The notes under the pieces were generated by a model. That model saw only the letters and a list, made by a program, of their open reading frames with translations, was not told where the DNA came from and ran no database searches. A stretch of DNA of 11,155 nucleotides, from assembly GCA_945486445.1 (NCBI GenBank), contig CALYTD010000008.1, positions 1 to 11,155 on the forward strand, in the 5' to 3' direction. The translations under genes were made by a program, and so were the position numbers. The DNA comes from an uncultured Prevotellaceae bacterium (GTDB lineage: Bacteria; Bacteroidota; Bacteroidia; Bacteroidales; Bacteroidaceae). Shown here in pieces: positions 1 to 6,450 of this stretch; within the stretch, counting starts at the first letter, position 1, and every line of letters begins with the position of its first letter.

Positions 1-2
1 AG

Positions 3-548
3 GAGATTCCCGACGCCGTGTTCCGGCGCATGAAGGGGCGTTCGTTCGGCAAGGGCTGCACCGTTAAACGCAGCGACCTGAGATACCTCCTCATGCTTCA
101 CCGCAACGGGGAGGGACTCACGCAGGTGGGTGAGATGGTGTGTAACAAGGCCATAGCCCGTGACCTCCTCACCATTTTCCGCCGTCTGTACGAGGGTGGT
201 TACCGCATCGAGCGCATGGTACTCATTGATGATTACGACGCTGATGACGACCGTTCCATGAGTGCCAACAACACCTCGTGCTTCAACTTCCGCCCCGTCA
301 CGGGCTCCCGCACACGTGTTTCCAAGCACGGCATGGGCATGGCGGTGGATATAAACCCGCTTTACAACCCCTACGTGAAGGGTTCTAAGGTACGGCCCAG
401 CGCCTCACAACCCTACGTCCGCAACCGCCAACGGGTGCCGATGGCTATACTTCGTGGTGACCTGTGCCACCGTCTCTTCACGCAACACGGCTTTTCGTGG
501 GGAGGAGCATGGAGAAGTATGAAAGACTATCAGCACTTCGAGCGGTGA
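3..548 (+). CDS. M15-family zinc peptidase (VanY/endolysin-like), 5' end outside window
   Basis: This is the C-terminal ~181 residues of a probable peptidoglycan peptidase of family M15 (D-Ala-D-Ala carboxypeptidase or L-Ala-D-Glu endopeptidase type). The frame is open to the left edge, so the GTG at 18 is probably not the true start. Visible zinc site: SKHGMGMAVDINP gives His (codon 327-329) and Asp (348-350) in the H-x6-D spacing, and DYQH near the end gives the general-base Asp (525-527) and third ligand His (534-536). The segments 'GCTVKRSDLRYL' and 'SMSANNTSCFNFR' are also typical of this Bacteroidetes clade. The gene ends normally three residues after the last ligand, at 'HFER'. Its role would be cell-wall cleavage in the periplasm; an N-terminal signal or anchor cannot be seen. 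The family call is strong, the exact bond cleaved is not known. Confidence 0.85.
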   Translation, partial: EIPDAVFRRMKGRSFGKGCTVKRSDLRYLLMLHRNGEGLTQVGEMVCNKAIARDLLTIFRRLYEGGYRIERMVLIDDYDADDDRSMSANNTSCFNFRPVTGSRTRVSKHGMGMAVDINPLYNPYVKGSKVRPSASQPYVRNRQRVPMAILRGDLCHRLFTQHGFSWGGAWRSMKDYQHFER

Positions 549-550
549 GA

Positions 551-700
551 AACAGCAATGACAGCGCCGTAAAGGCATACACAACGGGCGGAATAACCGT
601 AGGAAACGGCCGTCAGAGAGGGGGTATATACATCGTGAACGGCCGTAAGGTGACGGGGAGAAGAATCTTTCCTCGGTTTTTATTTGGTACTGTGGGATAA
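551..700 (+). pseudogene. Possible remnant of a secreted-protein C-terminal tail
   Basis: Just after the peptidase stop codon, in another frame, about 50 codons read without interruption. They contain 'RGGIYIVNGRKVTGR', preceded by 'AVKAYTTGGITVGNG'. This resembles the short C-terminal tail of many Prevotella/Bacteroides secreted proteins (pattern: Y-x-[IL]-x-G-x-[RK]...RG[IL][NY]I[VI]-x-G-[KR]KV). No body of such a protein precedes it: upstream, the same frame is only an out-of-frame shadow of the peptidase gene. The reading frame also overruns the tail by about 13 residues and ends in the esterase promoter. I infer the decayed 3' end of a lost gene. A short expressed ORF or chance are alternatives. 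Confidence 0.35.
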
Positions 701-714
701 ATTACATACCTTTG
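684..714 (+). promoter_or_regulatory. Bacteroidetes-type promoter for the esterase gene
   Basis: The -7 element TACCTTTG lies at 707-714 and the -33 element TTG (in TTTGG) at 684-686, separated by 20 bases. This matches the Bacteroidetes primary sigma consensus TTTG-N19-21-TAnnTTTG. Transcription should begin near 720, about 25 bases before the ATG at 745. This rules out the in-frame TTG at 712 as the start codon, because it lies inside the -7 box. Confidence 0.8.
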
Positions 715-744
715 CATATTGTAAACTACTTACCAAACAACATC

Positions 745-2166
745 ATGAAGAAGACCCTGTCACTACTACTCCTCGCCGCAATGACGCTGTCGGCAGCGGC
801 GCAAAGCACCGTCCGCAAGTTCGTATTGAAAAACTCTGACGACGGGAAATCAGAGTTAACCGTATATCTCCCCAGCGCCGAAGCGGCCGCCAAAGCCAAC
901 GGCATGGCGGTGGTTGACTGCCCCGGAGGTGGCTATATCCACCTATCCATGCAGAACGAAGGCCACGACTGGGCGGAGTTCTTCAACGCAAAAGGCATTG
1001 CCTACATCGTGTTGCAGTACCGTATGCCTGAGGGTAACCGTAACATACCGCTCTCTGACGCCTACAACGCCATGCGCACCGTGCGTGATTCCGCCGCCGT
1101 GTGGCACGTAAACCCACGCGCCGTGGGCATAATGGGATTCTCAGCAGGGGGACATCTCGCATCAAGCGTATCCACACACGCACGCTATGAGGAGCGACCC
1201 GACTTCAGCATACTCTTCTATCCCGTTATCTCAATGGTGGAAAAAGAGACCCATAAGGGCTCCGTGACACGCTTCATGGGTGACGGCATCAACGACAAGG
1301 CACTGCAACGGGAATGGTCTAACCACAATGCCGTGCGCCGGCACCTCACTCCTCCCGCCATAATACTGCTTGCCAACGACGACCGTGCGGTGCCGCCAGT
1401 AACAAACGGCGTGGCATATTACAACGCCATGCGCCGTGCAGGAAACCTTTGTGAGATGCACATCTACCCCACAGGCGGCCACGGTTTCGGCTTCAAGGCG
1501 TCATACAAGTACCACGACCGTATGCTGGCCGACCTCTCGCAGTGGCTTAAAGACGTGCCCCTACCGGCCGAAAAGGACGTAAAGGTGGCGTGCATCGGCA
1601 ACAGCATAACAGACGGTCACGGCATAGACATGGCAGAACAACTGTCATATCCCGCCCTGCTGCGCAAGCATCTGGGCAAGGGTTACGAGGTAAGGAACTT
1701 CGGTGTCAGCAGCAGGACGCTCTGCTCCGGCGGAGACAGGCCGTACATCCGCGAGATGGCATGGCGTGACGCACAGGCGTATAACCCCGACATTGTGGTG
1801 ATAAAACTGGGCACCAACGACACGAAGGCGCAGAACCTGCAGGTGGCGCAGCGTGACTTTGCCAAGGACTATCAGGCAATGATAGACACATTGAAAGCTC
1901 TGCCGTCAAAGCCGAAGATATATCTCTGCACGCCGATACCGGCTTTTAAGGACACCTGGAGCATCAACGACTCGGTGATAGTGAACCTTGAAATCCCTGC
2001 CATACAACGACTTGCCAAGAAGAACAAGCTAAGGGTGATAGACCTGCACAGCCTCTTCGCCGACCAATCCGCCAATATGCAGCGTGACGGCATACACCCC
2101 AACGAGAAGGGTGCGGCACGCCTTGCGGAACTCGTGGCGGATGCTCTGAAAGAGGAAAAGAAGTGA
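745..2166 (+). CDS. Secreted two-domain esterase: alpha/beta hydrolase fused to SGNH/GDSL hydrolase
   Basis: 473 residues starting at the ATG at 745, which opens a clear signal peptide (MKKTLSLLLLAAMTLSAAAQ, probable cleavage after AAA or AAQ); it is not a lipoprotein. Domain 1 (about 25-270) is an alpha/beta hydrolase of the acetyl-esterase type: oxyanion-side GGGY at 61-64, nucleophile Ser133 in GFSAGGH, acid Asp in NDDRAVPP (212/213), His246 in GGHGFG. Domain 2 (about 278-470) is an SGNH hydrolase: Ser287 in GNSITDG, GTND with Asn358, and Asp448/His451 in DGIHPN. Both catalytic sets look intact. Such fusions in gut Bacteroidetes probably remove acetyl or other acyl groups from plant or host glycans in the periplasm or outside the cell; the substrate here is inferred only. 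The gene has its own promoter, and no SusC/SusD or glycoside hydrolase is adjacent in the window. Confidence 0.88.
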   Translation: MKKTLSLLLLAAMTLSAAAQSTVRKFVLKNSDDGKSELTVYLPSAEAAAKANGMAVVDCPGGGYIHLSMQNEGHDWAEFFNAKGIAYIVLQYRMPEGNRNIPLSDAYNAMRTVRDSAAVWHVNPRAVGIMGFSAGGHLASSVSTHARYEERPDFSILFYPVISMVEKETHKGSVTRFMGDGINDKALQREWSNHNAVRRHLTPPAIILLANDDRAVPPVTNGVAYYNAMRRAGNLCEMHIYPTGGHGFGFKASYKYHDRMLADLSQWLKDVPLPAEKDVKVACIGNSITDGHGIDMAEQLSYPALLRKHLGKGYEVRNFGVSSRTLCSGGDRPYIREMAWRDAQAYNPDIVVIKLGTNDTKAQNLQVAQRDFAKDYQAMIDTLKALPSKPKIYLCTPIPAFKDTWSINDSVIVNLEIPAIQRLAKKNKLRVIDLHSLFADQSANMQRDGIHPNEKGAARLAELVADALKEEKK

Positions 2167-2239
2167 CAGCCAACGCCGTCACAACAGCCCACGCCGCAAA
2201 AAACAGCAAATAACCACGCAAAAAGGGGCTGATTAAAAG

Positions 2240-2280
2240 GTTAAGAGGTGCTGATTACACGCCAATCAGCACCTCTTAAC
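2240..2280 (+). terminator. Perfect 17-bp hairpin after the esterase gene
   Basis: Bases 2240-2256 (GTTAAGAGGTGCTGATT) are exactly complementary to 2264-2280 across a 7-base loop, 73 bases after the esterase stop. There is no clean T-tract behind it, only 'ttatatccctat'. It probably ends or protects the esterase transcript and may also block the converging ABC-ATPase transcript. Its arms contain the GGTGCTGATT core that recurs at 9147-9204, so it is also a member of a small repeat family. Confidence 0.65.
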
Positions 2281-2370
2281 TTATATCCCTATATGCCGCC
2301 ACACCTTGAGCAGCAACAAAACAGCGGAAGCCCCGCCCCTGTGTGTGATGCGCCAGCGCCATATTCTATC

Positions 2371-2418
2371 AACAAAACCACTAAACAACTAAATAACAAA
2401 ACCACTAAACAACCAAAC
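2371..2418. repeat. A/C-rich 24-nt tandem repeat overlapping the ABC ATPase stop codon
   Basis: Two copies of a 24-base unit, 2371-2394 and 2395-2418, differ at 2 positions; both contain AACAAAACCACTAAACAAC. The unit is built from the AACYAAAC-like words found in other gaps of the window. The second copy runs into the 3' end of the minus-strand ABC ATPase gene, so its last few residues and its TAG stop are encoded by repeat sequence. Seen from the gene, the repeat is the G/U-rich 3' flank. Confidence 0.75.
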
Positions 2419-3103
2419 TCCCAGCCACCTCCGCTCCGCCGTCAGTTATTCCTCCGTTCTCCATCAGCCACACGCGGTCAGTAAGTCGCAGGGCAGTGTC
2501 GAGGTCATGCGTTGACAGCAGCACCGTCTTCCCCTGCTCATGGCACAGGTCTCTTAGCATGGTCATGGTGCTGACCTTTGACGGATAGTCAAGAAAGGCG
2601 GTGGGCTCGTCAAGCAGTATGAACGGTGTCTGCTGCGCCAGGGCCTTTGCTATCATCACCTTCTGCCGCTCACCGTCGCTGATAGCGTTCACGTATGTGT
2701 CGGCAAAGGCCTCCATACCCGTCATGCGCAGCGCCTCACTAACCTGCGCCTCGTCGTCACTCGACAGCCTCCCCCAGAACCCTGTATATGGCGAACGCCC
2801 CATTGCCACCATCTCCCTGACGGTCATGTTACCCACGTCGGTGCTCTCCGTCAGCACCACCCCTATGGTACGTGCTCGCTGACGTGGCGTCATCACGCTT
2901 ATGTCAACAGGCTCTGGCAGCGAGAAGGTGACGCTTCCCGACAGTGGCGGCTGGAAGGCGGCGATGGTGCGGAGCAGCGTTGACTTGCCAGAGCCGTTGC
3001 GCCCAATGAGGCAGGTCATAGTGCCCACGGCGAGATGCGCCGTGAGGTGGCTTGCTACGGCGTTGCCGCGATAGCCTATGGTGAGGTCGTTGAGGTGGAG
3101 CAT
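2405..3103 (-). CDS. ABC transporter ATP-binding protein, FepC/BtuD-like
   Basis: 232 residues, complete, starting at the ATG at 3103. It carries Walker A GRNGSGKST (34-42), the signature ISDGERQ (141-147), Walker B FILLDEP (161-167), a D-loop 'FLD', and the H-loop His199 in STHD. The overall pattern ('GYRGNAV', 'MTVREMVAMGRSPYTGF', 'LLDEPTAFLDYPSK') is that of ATPases powering iron-siderophore, heme or cobalamin importers. The usual Q-loop position reads LTE (84-86). It would work on the inner face of the cytoplasmic membrane with a FecD/BtuC-type permease, but no permease or binding protein gene is in the window, so it is an orphan here or its partners lie elsewhere. Its C-terminus is shorter than in many relatives and ends inside a repeat tract ('SLVV'), which may have trimmed it. 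Substrate unknown. Confidence 0.88.
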   Translation of the reverse strand: MLHLNDLTIGYRGNAVASHLTAHLAVGTMTCLIGRNGSGKSTLLRTIAAFQPPLSGSVTFSLPEPVDISVMTPRQRARTIGVVLTESTDVGNMTVREMVAMGRSPYTGFWGRLSSDDEAQVSEALRMTGMEAFADTYVNAISDGERQKVMIAKALAQQTPFILLDEPTAFLDYPSKVSTMTMLRDLCHEQGKTVLLSTHDLDTALRLTDRVWLMENGGITDGGAEVAGSLVV

Positions 3104-3250
3104 GGTAGTGGGTTGGTTATTTTGTTGTTTGGTGGTGTGGTTGTTTAGTGGTGTGGTTGTTTGGTGGGTTGGTGGTGTGGCCTTATTGCATCGTTTTTTT
3201 TAGCAACTGGCCAACCCGTCAACCAAACCACCAAACGACTAACCTCCCAC
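3104..3250. repeat. Inverted G/T-rich and A/C-rich tracts between the ABC ATPase and the DUF4369 gene
   Basis: The left arm (about 3108-3182) is G/T-rich and contains a 16-base unit repeated in tandem, 3132-3147 and 3148-3163 (GTGGTGTGGTTGTTT plus A or G). A unique spacer of about 26 bases, including a run of 8 T, follows. The right arm (about 3209-3250) is A/C-rich. Arms pair imperfectly, for example GTTTGGTGG at 3159-3167 with 3228-3236, and GGCC at both inner edges. On the transcript the A/C-rich arm becomes the G/U-rich 3' flank of the upstream gene, and the G/T arm becomes the A/C-rich leader of the ATPase. No TAnnTTTG promoter was seen, so read-through is plausible. Confidence 0.75.
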
Positions 3251-3251
3251 C

Positions 3252-4295
3252 TCACTTCTTCATCAAATCCATTATCGGCACGCAGCGTCCAATGATTTTT
3301 CCGTCGCGTATTTTCAGGTTATACGGCACCGTTGTCACTCCAAGGTCTTTAATAATCCTTGAGTCCCACATATCGCCGTCGCAGACGGTGGTCAGCTTCT
3401 CTGCGTTGTTTGTCTTCAAAGTCTTGCGGCATGAGTTCACGTCTGGGTCAAGACAGACGGTCAGCACGTGGTCTATCTTTGCCGAGTCAGCCGCATACTG
3501 CTGGTTAGAAGCGAGTTGACGGAGCATGTTACAACTCTCATAGTTCCATGAAGCCCACACGCAAAGCACCGTGTTGCCTTTCAGCATAACGCCGTTCGTC
3601 ACTGCGTTGCCGTCTATGTCCTTTGCCGTAAAGCGCGGCAACGGGTCGCCAACGCCCACTGCCGTCACCCTGCCCACGTCATTATATAACCGTAAAGCCA
3701 GCAGGCCCGTGGGGCTGGTACGCTCCTCCGCCGTCATGCTCTCCTTCATCTTACGCAGCATTGCCTGCGCCTTCTTCATGTCAGGCTTAGGGCATAACAC
3801 GAAGTATTGCCTTATGAGCCACAGCGAAACGGCGGACTTGGGGTTGTCGTTGATGAACAGTTCGGCGTGTTTCCGCATCTCCGCCGGCGACAGTTTGTCA
3901 CTGTTCTGCCGCCATTCGGTGTACTGTTCGTTGTTGTCCGTGCCCGTTATCTCCATGCTTTTCAGGTGCGCGGCGTTGGCATCAATGGATATGTCCGCTC
4001 CGGGTTCTACGAAAACGGGCATCACGGCGTAGTTGGGGAACACCAGCACAACGGTGCCGGCCTGAGTAATGTCTTTCTCGTAGGTGAAGCGTCCGCCATA
4101 GACCTTTATCGTGTCAATGCCTTCCAGCACCCCGTCAGGGGAGTAAACGTAGAAGTTTGCTTGGTTCATGTTGAGGAACCTTGCGTCTATCTTGAACCTG
4201 CCGCCGTCCGTAGAACAGGATGAAAGCACAAAAGCGAAAACAGTCATGGCAACGGATATTGCCATGACTGTTCCTCTGTCAATGATTTTTCTCAT
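3252..4295 (-). CDS. Lipoprotein with DUF4369 and thioredoxin-like domain lacking the CxxC site
   Basis: 347 residues. The N-terminus is a lipoprotein signal with lipobox LSSC and Cys27 as the lipid site; M11 is an alternative start. Residues ~30-125 resemble DUF4369 (beta-rich, 'DTIKVYGGRFTYE', 'PVFVEPGADISIDA', 'ITGTDNN'), which typically precedes thioredoxin folds in Bacteroidetes. Residues ~214-347 are TlpA/AhpC-like: GDPLPRFTAKDIDG, then VLCVWASW (243-250), and cis-Pro324 in TTVPYN. Where TlpA proteins have W-C-P-P-C, this one has W-N-Y-E-S-C: both canonical cysteine positions (251, 254) are lost and a Cys lies one residue later (255). A normal disulfide oxidoreductase role is therefore unlikely; binding or chaperone function is an inference. 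It sits before the ABC ATPase on the same strand, with a repeat-filled gap of 148 bases. Confidence 0.85.
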   Translation of the reverse strand: MRKIIDRGTVMAISVAMTVFAFVLSSCSTDGGRFKIDARFLNMNQANFYVYSPDGVLEGIDTIKVYGGRFTYEKDITQAGTVVLVFPNYAVMPVFVEPGADISIDANAAHLKSMEITGTDNNEQYTEWRQNSDKLSPAEMRKHAELFINDNPKSAVSLWLIRQYFVLCPKPDMKKAQAMLRKMKESMTAEERTSPTGLLALRLYNDVGRVTAVGVGDPLPRFTAKDIDGNAVTNGVMLKGNTVLCVWASWNYESCNMLRQLASNQQYAADSAKIDHVLTVCLDPDVNSCRKTLKTNNAEKLTTVCDGDMWDSRIIKDLGVTTVPYNLKIRDGKIIGRCVPIMDLMKK

Positions 4296-4309
4296 TGTTA
4301 TAGTTCTTG

Positions 4310-4381
4310 GGTTTAGGTTGTTTCTGCACCGTCCCAGAGTGTTTTCGCATTACGGATTATCATCATCCGTAACCTAAAACC
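4310..4381. repeat. Inverted repeat gap between tRNA-Leu and the DUF4369 gene, with nested hairpin
   Basis: GGGTTTAGGTT at 4310-4320 and AACCTAAAACC at 4371-4381 are inverted copies with one mismatch, again giving an A/C-rich leader to the minus-strand gene and a G/U-rich flank to the gene before it. Nested inside is a perfect 8-bp hairpin, TTACGGAT at 4350-4357 with ATCCGTAA at 4365-4372 (7-base loop), which could end the tRNA transcript; no T-tract follows it. No Bacteroidetes promoter was recognised here for the DUF4369 gene. Confidence 0.55.
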
Positions 4382-4405
4382 GTCTTCCTGAGACCGTGAG
4401 TAGTG

Positions 4406-4491
4406 TGCCGCGAGCGGGACTCGAACCCGCACGACCGTTTCGGGTCAAGGGATTTTAAGTCCCTCGTGTCTACCAATTCCACCATTGCGGC
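4406..4491 (-). tRNA. tRNA-Leu (anticodon TAA)
   Basis: An 86-base class II tRNA: anticodon stem AGGGA/TCCCT around the loop CTTAAAA, giving anticodon TAA, which reads UUA leucine codons. A long variable arm has a GACC/GGTC stem. The T arm is GCGGG-TTCGAGT-CCCGC. The discriminator base is A, as in leucine tRNAs. CCA is not encoded (CAC follows). Acceptor 5' GCCGCAA against 3' TCGCGGC leaves one A-C mismatch at pair 6-67. Confidence 0.95.
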
Positions 4492-4507
4492 AGCCGTAAA
4501 GTGATTG

Positions 4508-4538
4508 CAAAGTTACGCATTTAGCCCGAAATAGGCAA
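4508..4538 (-). promoter_or_regulatory. Promoter of tRNA-Leu
   Basis: On the minus strand TAACTTTG (4515-4508) is preceded by TTG (4538-4536) with exactly 20 bases between, the Bacteroidetes consensus. Transcription would start near 4501, about 10 bases before the mature tRNA 5' end at 4491, so little leader needs removal. Confidence 0.75.
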
Positions 4539-4641
4539 GTGTTTTTGCACTATTTAACATCGTTACCGCCTCCACCACGCTATTATCAGGCGTAACAGAG
4601 GGCTGTCGGTGCGATGTAAGCAATTATTAATGGTAATTCTT

Positions 4642-4671
4642 CTGTTATTAGATAATTTTTCAGTAACTTTG
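4642..4671 (+). promoter_or_regulatory. Promoter of the acyltransferase gene
   Basis: TAACTTTG at 4664-4671 is a perfect -7 box, identical to that of the divergent tRNA gene. The -33 element is weak (CTG at 4642-4644, 19-base spacing). Transcription would start near 4679, leaving a leader of about 38 bases with a run of nine A before the ATG at 4717. This excludes the in-frame ATG at 4609 as a start. Confidence 0.65.
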
Positions 4672-4716
4672 CAATGGGAACGCCTTTTGTCCCCTTTTCC
4701 CCTAAAAAAAAACATT

Positions 4717-5766
4717 ATGACACCTAACAACACTAACCCTACGGCGTACGACATAAGGTATGACATCATAAGAACGGTTGCTATAACCCTCGTCATCATC
4801 ATTCACTCGCTCCAGTTACTGTACGAGGCGAGCACCGCCGACGGCAGGGTCCTCACCCCCGCCACCATCTCCTACTCCCTTCTGCAACTTGTGTATATCG
4901 GCGTTCCGCTGTTCGTCATGCTCAGCGGCGCACTGCTGCTGGCAAAGGAGGAGCCCCTGCCCGTGTTCTTCAAGAAGCGGTGTGTGAGGCTGCTGAAGCC
5001 CTTTGCACTGTGGAGTTGCATAGTGTTCGCCATGAGATACACACAGGAACTCGGCGGAGACTCGGCCTGGGGATACATGAAAGGGCTGCTGCACGCCACC
5101 GTTTATGAGAACGGCGCGCACCAGATATACTGGTATGTGTTCCTGATTGTGACGCTTTACCTCTTCACTCCGGCGCTGCGAGTGTATGTTCATGCGGCAA
5201 GTAAGGGCAACATCTACTTCCTTTTAGCACTGATGCTGGCAGTGGAGATACTCGACTTCTGCCTGCCAGAGACCACATTGTTGAGTTATTTCCCCGTCAA
5301 GTTCCTGATAAAACTGAAGTTTTTTATAGGTGGTTACGCCATCGTGAGGTATATGCAGCACGAGAGTTGGTTCAAACCGGCAGTCATTGTGTCGTTCATC
5401 ACAGGCTACATAATAATGATTGTCAACCTGTGGTGCAACGATTCAGAGTTTGCAAAAGACACTTACCGCCTCTGTTCGCTGCTCACGATAGGTGTATTCG
5501 GGCTGTTGTTCATCTCCATCCCCACCGCCGCACAGTGCCGGGAGAGCCTGCTTGTGAGGGCAGTGAAAGCCATCAGCCGTTACAGTTACGGCATCTACCT
5601 CACCCATTTCCTTTTCATCTCCGCCTTTATGAGGTTCTTCCCCGGCGTTGTCTCATCCCTGCCAATATGCATAGAGCCACTGGTGATGGCCATCTCCGCG
5701 CTTGTTGCCAGCACCATCATGGTTCACGTCCTGTGCAGGACAGGGCTGAAGAACTGGGTATGTTAG
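4717..5766 (+). CDS. Acyltransferase-3 family membrane protein (OafA-like O-acyltransferase)
   Basis: 349 residues from the ATG at 4717, chosen because the longer frame would begin upstream of the promoter. The protein is strongly hydrophobic, with roughly ten membrane segments. The N-terminus has the family pattern DIIRTVAITLVIIIH with catalytic-type His30, then 'GVPLFVMLSGALLL' at the second segment, 'RLLKPF', 'YWYVFLIVTLYLFTPALR', and near the C-terminus 'SRYSYGIYLTHFLF'. Such proteins (PF01757) move acetyl, succinyl or other acyl groups from the cytoplasm onto surface polysaccharide, lipid or peptidoglycan. The acceptor cannot be told from sequence; no glycan cluster adjoins it. It is a single-gene transcript whose 3' end converges on the next minus-strand gene, 24 bases away. 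Confidence 0.88.
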   Translation: MTPNNTNPTAYDIRYDIIRTVAITLVIIIHSLQLLYEASTADGRVLTPATISYSLLQLVYIGVPLFVMLSGALLLAKEEPLPVFFKKRCVRLLKPFALWSCIVFAMRYTQELGGDSAWGYMKGLLHATVYENGAHQIYWYVFLIVTLYLFTPALRVYVHAASKGNIYFLLALMLAVEILDFCLPETTLLSYFPVKFLIKLKFFIGGYAIVRYMQHESWFKPAVIVSFITGYIIMIVNLWCNDSEFAKDTYRLCSLLTIGVFGLLFISIPTAAQCRESLLVRAVKAISRYSYGIYLTHFLFISAFMRFFPGVVSSLPICIEPLVMAISALVASTIMVHVLCRTGLKNWVC

Positions 5767-5790
5767 CGCAGTGCCGCGCCCCGCGGCATG

Positions 5791-6345
5791 TTACCTGTTC
5801 TGCACCATGATGTAAGTGCCGTCGTAGGTGATGCGATATTTGAAGAGAGAGTTGCCGCCTTCTCCCTCAGACACTATGCCACCGTTGCTGAGGTTGTACT
5901 TGCGACCGCACTTGTCGCACTTCACCGTGCTGTTGTTTCCAGCCCATTGCAGCGGCGCGTTGGTCATGTTTGTGCTGTCAAAGCAGTTGCGGCACTGGCG
6001 GTCGAAGGCGTAAAGCTTCTGGTCCATGGACGACTTTCCGATGATAAGACCGTTTGACAGTCCGAGGATGTGCGACCGCTGGGTCTCCAGGTCGGTGGTG
6101 ATGTTGTCCCCGGTGTCCGCTGTTCCGTATATGGAGGTGACCACGGTGTATGTCTTTCCGCTCAAAGGCTTTGTGGTGACAATGGCGAATTGCTCGTAGG
6201 AGTTCACCGCGTTAAGCAGCCGTGAGGTGTTGTGATAGGAGCAGTTGAACGAGAAATAGCACTGGTGTGTGGTGTATTCGTTCTCCGCCTTCTGGCAGGA
6301 TACAAAGGGGAGGAGCATCAGCAGCAGGGGGATTATGCGTCTCAT
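5791..6345 (-). CDS. Lipoprotein with two CxxC pairs in a Rieske-like C-terminal region
   Basis: 184 residues, starting at the ATG at 6345. The signal sequence ends in a lipobox-like PFVSC with Cys17 as the lipid site, so it is probably membrane-anchored in the periplasm or outer membrane. I do not recognise a named family. The C-terminal half reads 'LYAFDRQCRNC' (C118, C121) and, about 20 residues later, 'VKCDKCGRKYNLSNGGIVSEG' (C143, C146), then 'LFKYRITYDG'. The order resembles the Rieske fold ('CTH' loop, 'CPCHGSxFDxxTG' loop, then the last strand), but with Cys pairs instead of Cys-His pairs. A zinc or iron site with four Cys is possible; this is inference. It follows argH on the same strand with a strong hairpin between, so it may be transcribed separately. 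Confidence 0.75.
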   Translation of the reverse strand: MRRIIPLLLMLLPFVSCQKAENEYTTHQCYFSFNCSYHNTSRLLNAVNSYEQFAIVTTKPLSGKTYTVVTSIYGTADTGDNITTDLETQRSHILGLSNGLIIGKSSMDQKLYAFDRQCRNCFDSTNMTNAPLQWAGNNSTVKCDKCGRKYNLSNGGIVSEGEGGNSLFKYRITYDGTYIMVQNR

Positions 6346-6382
6346 GTGGGTTGGAGGTTGTGGGTTAGAGGTGGGAGGTTGT
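6346..6382. repeat. G/T-rich tract upstream of the four-cysteine lipoprotein
   Basis: The 37 bases before the start codon are almost only G and T with a few A ('ggttggaggttgtgggtt' and 'agaggtgggaggttgt'), giving an A/C-rich leader (ACCTCCCACC, AACCCACAACC) on the mRNA. It shares the words GAGGTTGTGGGTT-like with the pyrE/SRPBCC gap. No inverted partner is seen on the other side. Confidence 0.6.
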
Positions 6383-6395
6383 CAGAATTGCGCTG

Positions 6396-6433
6396 GAGGT
6401 AGCCTGTCATCATGGCTGACAACAGGCTACCTC
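6396..6433 (-). terminator. 12-bp hairpin downstream of argH
   Basis: GAGGTAGCCTGT at 6396-6407 pairs perfectly with 6422-6433 around a 14-base loop that holds a second small stem (GTCA/TGAC). It begins 18 bases after the argH stop and probably ends or stabilises the argH transcript. A T-rich run (cacttttgttt) follows only in the plus-strand direction, inside the argH 3' end, so it could also act against plus-strand read-through from the acyltransferase side. Confidence 0.55.
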
Positions 6434-6450
6434 ACACTTTTGTTTATATG

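Noticed and set aside
464..550. Upstream half of the frame that holds the secretion-tail remnant
   Set aside because: It overlaps the well-supported M15 peptidase in another frame and has no recognisable content; only the part after the peptidase stop is of interest.
2248..2484. Plus-strand frame rich in NKTTKQLNNKTTKQ
   Set aside because: It is the translation of the A/C-rich repeat and of the antisense of the ABC ATPase; no promoter or family match. The same holds for frames at 3148-3519 and 7794-8018.
3807..4223. Plus-strand frame opposite the DUF4369 lipoprotein
   Set aside because: Antisense shadow; the minus-strand frame has a lipobox and recognisable domains.
4609..4716. N-terminal extension of the acyltransferase
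   Set aside because: It contains the TAACTTTG promoter and lies before the expected transcription start.
5367..5810. His-rich plus-strand frame inside the acyltransferase gene
   Set aside because: It is an out-of-frame shadow; the acyltransferase frame has clear membrane segments and family motifs.
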